Of a stretch of DNA of 64,000 bases, positions 55,525 to 64,000 are shown piece by piece. Below the pieces are notes generated by a model, which searched no databases, was not told where the DNA came from, and saw only the letters and a list, made by a program, of their open reading frames with translations. Source of the DNA: Diphasiastrum complanatum (Eukaryota; Streptophyta; Lycopodiopsida; Lycopodiales; Lycopodiaceae). Every line of letters starts with the position of its first letter. The first letter of the stretch is position 1. The translations under genes were made by a program, and so were the position numbers. The DNA is taken from the NCBI GenBank assembly GCA_029204225.1, contig CM055106.1, positions 14,448,393-14,512,392 of the forward strand. Direction: 5' to 3'.

Positions 55525-58500
55525 TGTAGCGCAGGCATCCCAAAGGGAGCCGGGAACCACGACTTAGCTTCCCAGCCTTCAACTCTTGACATCCAAACCC
55601 ACTTGACATATAAGCAGCCAACTCGACAACAACGATCAGACTTAACCAACTTGAAGTTTCAAAAACCAACATTGAGGTCCAACCTGGCGCCATGCCAGAT
55701 TGGGGGTCCCGATGTGGGTGACTTCCCTCCAAGCAAGCCGCCCGACATACATCAAACTTAACCAACTCGAAGCTTTGTTACAAACGAGTAACATCCATTC
55801 CAAGCAAGCGGTCTGACTTACGTCAGAATTAACCAACTGAAAGCTTTGTCACGAGCGTTGAAAGCCAACCTGGCGCCACGCCAGACTGGACAGCCATAAA
55901 CAGGTAACATCCACCCAAGCAAGCCATCCAACTCAGCCGACATGTTAGAGCCCGTTCCCCAAGAGCTTAACCCATTCACGTTCATGCAAGGAACACTCAG
56001 AACCACAAGCCGCGACAGATATGGAAACAACTAGTTCCTGGACCAAATGGTCCCGACAGCATACCGCTGGCGCCACGGACCGAATGGTCCCGATGACATA
56101 CTGCTGGCGTCCCGGGATATGACCCTCAGCTATGTGCCAAGTTAAAAATTTTGAAAGCGGCCTTACAGCTGGCGCTTTTACCGAACACTGAAACCCAGAA
56201 GGTAATCAAAGTCAGTTTGAGGAAAATCCCACTTTATTGATAAATCTGAGAAGGTTACATTTCAAGTGTGTGACCGAACCTAGTCTCCGGGGCGCTAGCA
56301 TGCCAAGGCGAGAGCCATGACAACATTCCAGCAAGGGTGGCTGAGACTTGGTTGGAGCTCGCCCTGAGTCGCAACCCGCACTCCCCTATAGTATTGGTGT
56401 GATTTGGCACCCCCCTCATACCAAGCACTCTACCCAAGCTGGTAAAGCACGTTTTTCTCTCTCTAAGATTTTCTCTTTCTAGAAAGTCATTTTCTCTCTC
56501 TAGATTTTATTGATCTCCAAGCTTCCTTTAATCATTCCTAGATCATGTGAGATGATTGCACATCGATCTGAGCTCTCTGGACTCCACTAGAACCGATCAA
56601 AGATTTTCAGCCATAGGAACTTGGCGCCGGCTGGATTCTGTCACAGTGGCACTGGGAGCGATGCTGGCGCCATTGGCGCCGGAAGCAGCAGGGGCGCTCC
56701 TGGCGCCGGAAGTAAAGCTTGTCAAGGTAGCTTTACAACATCCACCCCACCTTTATAAAATCTGATGTCCTCATCAGATGTCAGATTAAAGTAAAGGTGT
56801 CTCCCAATTAAAATAACTATACATTTAAGTTACTTGGCACAGTACTCAATTTACTGGCCACTTTTTATTAACATTGAAGCTGGCACACCACAAGTCGGAG
56901 GCTCAGCTCTTTGTACTGAAAAATTACATAACTTGAAAATATATCTTTGTCTGGGAAAAGCGTAGATTTGATATCGCTTTCGTAAAACCCGAGAACCTTA
57001 TTAACTGGTGACAGAGGCCTTTCTTTGAAATGTTCGCCCCTGTCGCTTCTGACTTTCGACTTTGGAACTCCTTTGAGCTCCTGATTTCTCCTTGATGCAC
57101 TTTGTGTTGAGCTCCCTGAGCTCCAGATTTGTTCAGTTCCGCACAGGTATCAGGGCTCCCTGAGCCAAAGGATTTATCGTTTGATTGTCCACTTTATGGT
57201 CCACTCCGTGCCTTGTTGCTTCTGCACCTTGATTTCTCTCCTTATCCCAGTCTGATCTTGATACTTTTCCATCTTGGCTCTTTAAGGTAGGCAAAGATTG
57301 AGTACTCCGCAATGCACCTCTCACTTAGCTTGAAGTAGCTCTTTGAATCAGCCCAAATGTAACCATTGACCTCGTGGAAAGCCAAAGGGTCGCACCAGTT
57401 TGATCCGCATCTGAACTATCTCTTCGCGTTTGTTTGAAGCACCATGTTTGTCGCGCAAAACTTGACTTTCACAATTCCATCACTGGTCAGTTGCCTCACA
57501 CTCAAAACAATAAGTGTACATCGAGCTTGGCTTCAAGTAGCTCTCTTTGAATCAGACACATGCACCCAGAGTTTGCACTAGTCCGATCTCAACGCGAACT
57601 GTCCCTTAGCGTCCGTTCGAAATACCAAGTCTCTCATGCAAGACTCAACTTTCACAGTTCCTTCATTGATCAGCTGCCTTACACGTAACACAAGCCAGCG
57701 TACTCATATGTTTCCTCATCATTGCTGGTCCAGAGAAAGCCTATAACAAACTTTCCTTTCCACAACAAAAACTTGTCAACTTATTAGGTCCAAAGTACGC
57801 CAGTCTCCTCGTGTGAGTATGGCTAGTTCACCTTGAATTTGCCCCCATTTTGATCAACTTTCATTCAAAATTTGCCCCAAGAGAGAGGTGTGTGTGATAG
57901 TTCCCCTCCACTTAATAAATCAGCTGATCGGACTTAGAGTAGAGTTCTTCGGACAAAAATCCTTTCCAACACTTTGCTTCCCATCTACTAGGATTATGGC
58001 TCGATCCAACTTGTTGCCAATCTCTGAAGAGGATCCTAGTCTTTTCCCCTTTGAGGAAAAACCCAACTGATACTGGATATCACCCATGCTCAGTGAGTTT
58101 GAATTTCGAAGGTGGCCATCCCAAAATGAAGACCAACTGCTCCATAGAAGATCTCTCCTGAAATTGCCCTTTACAGCTTTTGACTTCCTGCTTGCGTCTG
58201 GTGGGCGTTGTCGCAAATGAAGCTAACCCAAGAAACAGGCTAGCCATCCATCCTTTGCAAACATTGAGTCGTTTCGTTGCCGTTCACGTGCGAGTACTTG
58301 AACTGCAAATCCGCCCCCACAGATTCTGTAGTCCTCTTTGTTTGATGGCCTCAGCCTTCAAAAGAAAAGGTTCCTTCTTGAGCCATCAGCTCCTTGTGTC
58401 ACAAGCAATCATGCAAACCAGGCAAAGCACGAGTACTAAGACTCACCACGAATACATACAAGTAGGACACTCAGGCAGGTTTACTAACAAGTAACAAAGA

Positions 58501-59842
58501 CAAGGTCCCCCTTTGAGATGGTCCTGCCAACGGACCTTTGCCTGGCCGCGCCCATACAAATCGATCACGGAATCAGCCCACATAGGACACCCCTCCAACT
58601 ATCCATGCTTTCACCATTAAGCAGCACATTGCCTCAGTCACGCCCCACCACTTTTTGGTCAATAGCCCTTATAGCTAAATGATCGGCAGCTATGCCGCAC
58701 CGGCAGCTAACCACCCGTGCTTTACACCCGAATTCGAGCAGCATCTCTGTATTAGTGGTTAACCCGTACAGTTCGAATATGTCGCCCCGCACCCCACAAG
58801 GTACAGACCGTGCTTTCACCTCCCTAGGCAGCACTTTGCCTCATCCGTCCTACATGCAGACAGTGCCAGGCCCGAACCGCGAGAACTGACCGTGCTTACA
58901 CCTCAAGGGCAGCACCTTGACTCATCAAGTCCCCCGTTCTGCCGACCACCCCGACCGTGGACGCACCCGTGCTTACACTGTGGGCAACACCTTGCACAAC
59001 AGTTGTCTTAATGAACTCCAAACTGTGGCCATTTCCGTGAGATCCGCATAGCTGACCGGCCAGTCGGCTCTGATACCACATGTAGCGCAGGCATCCCAAA
59101 GGGAGCCGGGAACCACCACTTAGCTTCCCAGCCTTCAACTCTTGCCATCCAAACCCACTTGACATACAAGCATCCAACTCGCGAACAACGATTAGACTTA
59201 ACCAACTTGAAGTTCCGAAAACCAACATTGAAGTTCCGAAAACCAACATTGAGATCCAACCTGGCGCCATGCCAGATCGGGGGTCCCGATGTGGGTGACT
59301 TCCTTCCAAGCAAGCCGCCTGACATACAACAAACTTAGCCAACTCGAAGCTTCGTTACAAACGAGTAACATCCATTCCAAGCAAGCGGTCAGACTTACAT
59401 CAGACTTAACCAACTGAAAGCTTCGTCACGAGCGCTGGAAGCCAGCCTGGCGCCACGCCAGGCTGGACAGCCATAAACAGGTAACATCCACCCAAGCAAG
59501 CCATCCAACTCAGCCGACAGGTTAGAGCCCGTTTCCCATGAGCTTAACCCATTCACGTTCATGCAAGGAACACTCAGAACCACAAGTCGCGACAGATATG
59601 GAAACAACCAGTTCCTGGACCAAATGGTCCCGACAGCATACCGTTGGTGCCGCGGACCAAATGGTCTCGACGGCATACCACTGGCGTCCCGAGATACGAC
59701 CCTCACCTATGTGCCAAGTTAAAAATTTTGAAAGCGGCCTTACAACTGGCGCTTTTACCGAACACTGAAACGTAGAAGGTAATCAGAGTCAGTTTGAGAA
59801 AAATCCCACTTTATTGATAAATCTGAGAAGGTTACATTTCAA
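55525..59842 (-). mobile_element. Non-coding LTR element A3
   Basis: 3' LTR 55525-56740 (1216 bp), interior 56741-59080 (2340 bp), primer-binding site 59066-59078, 5' LTR from 59081 until homology stops at ACATTTCAAGT (about 59842). Inserted in the 5' LTR of A2 (left flank ACTTC). About four leader hairpins (plus-strand starts about 58608, 58811, 58896, 58971). No coding capacity. Confidence 0.87.
56741..59080 (-). other. A3 interior, non-coding
   Basis: One minus-strand frame of 98 codons (57920-58216) is open here but interrupted in A1 and A2, so it is not evidence of a protein. Confidence 0.7.
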
Positions 59843-59932
59843 GTCTCAGCCTCCCTTGCTGGAATGTTGTCCTTGCACTCGCCTTGGAATGCCAGCGCCC
59901 CGGAGACTAGGTTCGGTCACACACTTGAAATG
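59843..59932 (+). repeat. Plus-oriented A LTR scrap
   Basis: CTCAGCCTCCCTTGCTGGAA to GTCACACACTTGAAATG: the orientation flips from minus to plus at 59842, next to the palindrome. Confidence 0.7.
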
Positions 59933-61320
59933 TAACCTTCTCAGATTTATCAATAAAGTGGGATTTTCCTCAAACTGACTCTGATTACCTTCTAGGTTTC
60001 AGTGTTCTGTAAAAGCGCCAGTTGTAAGGCCGCTTTCAAAATTTTTAACTTGGCACATAGCTGACGGTCATATCCCGGGACGCCAGCGGTATGCCGTCGA
60101 GAGCATTCGGTCCGTGGCGCCAGCGGTCTGCTGTCGGGACCATTTGGTCCAGGAACTGATTGTTTTCATATCTGTCGCGGCTTGTGGTTCTGAGTGTTCC
60201 TTGCATGAACGTGAATGGGTTAAGCTCTTGGGGAACGGGCTCTAACCAGTCGGCTGAGTTGGATGGCTTGCTTGGGTGGATGTCACCTGTTTATGGCTGT
60301 CCAGTCTGGCGTGGTGCCAGGTTGGCTTCCAGCGCTCGTGACGAAGCTTTCAGTTGGTTAAGTCTGATGTAAGTCAGACCGCTTGCTTGGAATGGATGTT
60401 ACTCGTTTGTAACGAAGCTTCGAGTTGGTTAAGTTTGATGTATGTGGGGCGGCTTACTTGGAGGGAAGTCACCCACACCGGGACCCCCGATCTGGCATGG
60501 CGCCAGGTTGGATCTCAATGTTGGTTTTTGAACTTCCAGTTGGTTAAGTCTGATCGTTGTTGGCGAGTTGCTTGCTTGTTTGTCAAGTGGGTTTGGACGG
60601 CAAGAGTTGAAGGCTGGGAAGCTAAGTCGTGGTTCCCAGCCTTCAGCTCTTGCCGTCCAAACCCACTTGACATACAAGCAGCCAACTCGCCAACAACGAT
60701 CCGACTTAACCAGCTGGAAGTTCAAAAACCAACGTTGAGATCCAACCTGGCACCATGCCAGATCGGGTGTCCCGATGTGGGTGACTTCTCTCCAAGCAAG
60801 CCGCCCGACATACATCAAACTTAACCAACTCAAAGCTTTGTTACAAACGAGTAACATCCATTCCAAGCAAGTGGTCTGACTCACATCAAACTTAACCAAC
60901 TGAAAGCTTCGTCACGAGCGCTGGAAGCCAACCTGGCACCACGCCAGACTGGACAGCCATAAACAGGTGACATCCACCCAAGCAAGCGATCCAACTCAGC
61001 CGACTGGTTAGAGCCCGTTCCCCAAGAGCTTAACCCATTCACGTTCATGCAAGGAACACTCAGAACCACAAGCCGCGACAGATATGAAAACAATCAGTTC
61101 CTGGACCAAATGGTCCCGACAGCATACCGTTGGCGCCACGGACCGAATGCTCTCGACGGCATACCGCTGGCGTCCCGGGATATGACCCTCAGCTATGTGC
61201 CAAGTTAAAAATTTTGAAAGCGGCCTTACAACTGGCGCTTTTACAGAACACTGAAACCTAGAAGGTAATCAGAGTCAGTTTGAGGAAAATCCCACTTTAT
61301 TGATAAATCTGAGAAGGTTA
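59933..61320. repeat. Large palindrome: two 688-bp arms with 12-nt spacer, made of A LTR
   Basis: Arm 1 (59933-60620, plus-oriented A LTR) and arm 2 (60633-61320, its reverse complement) have exactly equal length around GCTAAGTCGTGG. They share variants absent from other A LTRs: TTCTGTAAAAG for TTCGGTAAAAG, GTCGAGAGCATTCGGTCC for GTCGGGACCATTCGGTCC, and CTGATTGTTTTCATATC for CTGGTTGTTTCCATATC. So arm 2 was copied from arm 1 (or the reverse), rather than two separate insertions meeting. A few substitutions separate the arms. Confidence 0.9.
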
Positions 61321-62170
61321 ACCGTTCACGTTCCCCAAGAGCTTAACCCATTCACGTTCATGGAGCCCGTTTCCCAAGGAACAATGAGAATCACAAGCCG
61401 CGACAGATATGGAGACAACCACTTCCTGGACCAAATGGTCTCGACAGCATACAGCTGGCGCCACGGACCGAATGGTCCCGACGGCATACCGCTGGCGTCC
61501 CGGGATACGACCCTCAACTATGTGCCAAATTAAAAAGTTTGAAGCGGCCTTACAACTGGCGCTTTTACCAAACACTGAAACATAGAAGGTAATCAGATTT
61601 AGTTTGAGGAAAATCCCACTTTATTGGTAAATCTGGGAAGGTTACATTTCAAGTGTGTGACCAACCCTAGTCTCCGGGGCGCTGGCATGCCAAGGCGAGT
61701 GCCAGTACAACCTTCCGGCAAGGGAGGCTGAGACTTGGTTGAAGCTCGTCCTGAGTCGCAACCCGCACTCCCCTATAGTATTGGTGGGATTCGCCACCTC
61801 CCCTCATACCAAGTACTCTACCCAGGCTGGTAAAGCACGTTTTCTCTATATAGGATTTTCTCTCTCTAGAAGGTCATTTTCGCTCTCTAGAATTTGTTGA
61901 TCCCCAGGCTTCCTATAATCATGCCAGATTGTGTGAGGTGATTGCACATCGATTTGAGCTCTCTGGACTTCGCTAGAACCGATGAAAGATTTTCAGTCAT
62001 AGGAACTTGGCGTCGGCTGGATTCTGGTAACATTGGCAGACTGGCCGGTGGTATCAGAGCCGACTTGCCGGTCAGCTATGTGAATCTCAGGGGGATGGCC
62101 ATTGTTTGGGGTTCATCAGGACAACTGTTGTGCAAGGTGCTGTTGTAGCCCAGACATCCCAAAGGGAGCC
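61321..62170. repeat. Scrambled family A pieces
   Basis: 61321-62034 is minus-oriented LTR with an internal jumble at its start (CGTTCACGTT repeated). About 62035-62143 is plus-oriented leader with a TGGTATCAGAGCCGAC site. 62144-62170 is the outer end of a minus-oriented LTR, in which the second B element sits. Confidence 0.75.
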
Positions 62171-63060
62171 TGTTGCGCCGGTGCCTCAAAGGGTGCTGGG
62201 ACTTGAGCGGTTTCCCCAACACGCGCTTAAGTCTAACATTCATCCATCATGCACTCATGTAAAAGCCAACTCAGAAACGTAACAAGCTTAACCATTCAGA
62301 CTTAAGAAAACTGGAATCCCAACCAACCCGAAAGCCAACTCAGAATCCGTCCCCAAAAGGTAACCAAAGGCAAAGACAAGCCACACATGAAACCCAAGGC
62401 ATAGTGGTCGCCAAACTGACCAATTGGCATAGCGACAGGCTCCATGTCGATGACAGGGACCCTTAGGCACCAGCGACACAAAAAGGTTGTAGTAAGGGTC
62501 CTTCCACTTGGACCAGTCCTGGAGGCGAAACCGAAATGGTAATCATCCCCAAGGATCAACTTTATTAGATTTGGAAGAGGTTACATTCATACAAAGATTG
62601 ACCGGTCTCGGGGCCACCAACATGTGCTGGGCATTGTGCCTGGCTCGTGCTGGTAGAGAGAGCTGAGACCTGGCGACTGGATTCCTGGTGCTGGTTGAGC
62701 TACCCAGGTTTCTGTCTATCGAACTCCCCCTATAGTTCTGCTGTGATTCGGCGCACCCCCTCTGGTTTGAGGCACAGTGCTTTCTGGTAAAGCATGCTTT
62801 TTAGGAATTAGTTTTTATTTTGCTAATTAAGCCTAGCAAGCCTGGTCCCAGGAGCCATCTCGGCGGCCGAATCAAGTTGCTTTCCTGACTAGGCCATGAC
62901 TCGAGCTCTAGAGCTAGTCATGACTTGTGACTACTTGACTGGCTCACCACAGGTCGGAGGCTTGGTCCTTGACGTTTTAACTTGCTCTAGGACCTTAGAG
63001 AGTGTCACCCCTTTGAGTCTTACAGGGCACGCTGGGTGAACCCGAGTTAGCTTTACAACA
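62171..63060 (-). repeat. B2 3' LTR
   Basis: Plus-strand ends TGTTGCGCCGGTGCC and GAGTTAGCTTTACAACA, homologous to B LTRs with a short deletion near 62840. Confidence 0.9.
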
Positions 63061-63426
63061 TCCTCCCCTCGTTTGAGAAAGCTGATGTACTCATCAGGGC
63101 CAAACTAGAACCTAAGACTCGTGGCACAGGCTTAATTCACCGGCCAAACTTTATTCACATATACAAGGGCACGGGCTTGATTCACCGGCCAAAGGAGACC
63201 AACTGTAAAGAGAAGTAATGATATTGTGTTTGCATCCAGCACAAGAAAACTGTGGATCTAGTTCACTTACGTAAAACCTGTGTAAAGCTGCTGCACTTAG
63301 ACATTAGACTGAAGCTCACTCCTCGATGAGAAATGCGGCTTACTTTATTAACATGAAAGAAAAAGGTACTTACGGCTCCCTCAATCCTTAGATATGTCGT
63401 TTTCGTCGCACGTCTGGATGAGTCCA

Positions 63427-63996
63427 CTAGGACTCTAGATATTTCGTTTGGTCGCCCAGGTTGAGGTCCTTGAGCTCTGCATCGGCACTTAGATTCACCT
63501 CTGATGTAGAAACTGCAGGCAATGTTGGCTCCATTTGACCTCGCTTTAGCTGGTTTGTCACTGTTGGATGTCCTTCGTTAAAGAAGTGAGCTTTCGCTTG
63601 GTCACACAAGGTGAGCTCCTTGAGCTCTGCATCGGCACTTGAATTCACCTTTGATGTAGAGACTATAGACAATGTTGGCTCCATTTGTTCCCATGTCAGT
63701 TGGTCTGTCACTGTTGGCTGTCCTTCATTAAAGAGGTGAATGAGATTGGGAGGAATGGTTGGCTCAGGTTCATTTGTGTCGTTCTTTTCTAGTTGGTCCC
63801 CTGGCACAGCTCTGACGACACAAGGTCTCCTGCCATTATATAATAACACAACGTTAACCCCTTTTGCCAAGAAGGCCACCACATGTTCGTTAAACCAGCT
63901 TAATCCCAAAATAGCGTCGAAGGCATCCATCTTCAAGATTGTGAACGTTAGTCGATTCTTCCAGGCTCCCAGAGAGATTGGTAAGTTGGTTGCCAA
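63427..63996 (-). CDS. B2 protease-like ORF with internal 50-residue duplication (partial)
   Basis: An open frame entering from beyond the window. MDAFDAILGLSWFNEHVVAF and VNVVLLYNGRRPCVVRAVPG align with the second half of the B protease (MDSFDVILGLPWLNEH...). The DSG active site should lie to the right, outside the window. Then comes an acidic tail made of two copies of a 50-residue unit (residues about 89-138 and 139-188) starting FNEG-PTVT-QL and holding QMEPTL-VSTS-VN-SADAELK. The frame ends at 63427 with no RT. The uninterrupted frame hints that it may still be coding, perhaps as the C-terminus of a gag-protease protein. Confidence 0.6.
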   Translation of the reverse strand: MATNLPISLGAWKNRLTFTILKMDAFDAILGLSWFNEHVVAFLAKGVNVVLLYNGRRPCVVRAVPGDQLEKNDTNEPEPTIPPNLIHLFNEGQPTVTDQLTWEQMEPTLSIVSTSKVNSSADAELKELTLCDQAKAHFFNEGHPTVTNQLKRGQMEPTLPAVSTSEVNLSADAELKDLNLGDQTKYLES

Positions 63997-64000
63997 TCTA

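Larger units (their letters stand above)
62171..64000 (-). mobile_element. Second B-type element (B2), runs off the window
   Basis: 3' LTR 62171-63060 (890 bp, same ends as B), polypurine tract (complement of TCCTCCCCTCGTTTG), then about 360 nt of 3' interior resembling B and an ORF with retropepsin sequence. Unlike B, there is no RT, RNase H or integrase between protease and 3' LTR. The 5' part is outside the window. Confidence 0.85.

Noticed and set aside
57920-58216. 98-codon frame in the A3 interior as a possible gag
   Set aside because: The equivalent frame has a stop in A1 and a shift plus stop in A2, and no gag motif or zinc knuckle is present.

Overview
The window looks like a piece of a large, repeat-rich land-plant nuclear genome. 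It holds nested Ty1/copia and Ty3/gypsy LTR retrotransposons primed by initiator-Met tRNA, long inverted-repeat DNA elements, MITE-like elements, long (GA)n arrays, and very few host genes. The style of the elements and of the two small host genes suggests a non-angiosperm plant such as a fern, but that is an inference. I see no bacterial, organellar, rRNA or tRNA genes.

Host genes. The only convincing ones are a diverged pair of two-exon genes for tiny cysteine-rich transmembrane-module (CYSTM) proteins, at 3036-3386 and 17047-17398 (+). The intron splits the first Cys codon of the module, so neither gene shows as an open frame. Both lie in a duplicated segment of about 0.9 kb. The second copy keeps a TATA box; the first has TACAAAT at the same place.

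Region 1-16 kb: fragments of a Copia-type family (1-670, 5661-8268 and 10327-13100) that encode gag and protease but no visible integrase or reverse transcriptase; three long foldback/TIR elements (888-2097, 4273-5471, 6550-7762); another Copia LTR with primer-binding site (8269-9448); Gypsy scraps; one orphan plus-strand ORF (13134-13565). Region 16-27 kb: the second CYSTM gene, long stretches without recognisable genes, a broken minus-strand transposon-like gene (21609-23410), and GA arrays.

Region 27-45.5 kb: a Gypsy element (F) torn apart by insertions. A gag-protease Copia element with two LTRs (C1, 27431-32213) sits in its RT. A full-structure but dead Copia element (E, 32510-43095) follows, and its own 5' LTR is split by a non-coding LTR element (A1, 37402-42609).

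Region 43.5-64 kb: a nest of the same non-coding family A (LTRs about 1.2 kb, no proteins) and its apparent relative B, a chromodomain Gypsy element with protease, RT, RNase H and integrase but no recognisable gag (45569-51842, TSD GCTTC). A and B share the LTR start, the two-base spacer before the primer-binding site, and a leader rich in a repeated small hairpin, which suggests that A is mobilised by B-type proteins. A near-perfect 688-bp inverted repeat with a 12-nt spacer (59933-61320) lies in this nest. A second B element, with a protease-like ORF but no RT next to its 3' LTR, runs off the right edge.

Insertion order from nesting: F is oldest. C1, E and an A LTR (A0) entered F; A1 entered E; a solo A LTR and A2 entered A0; B and A3 entered A2.
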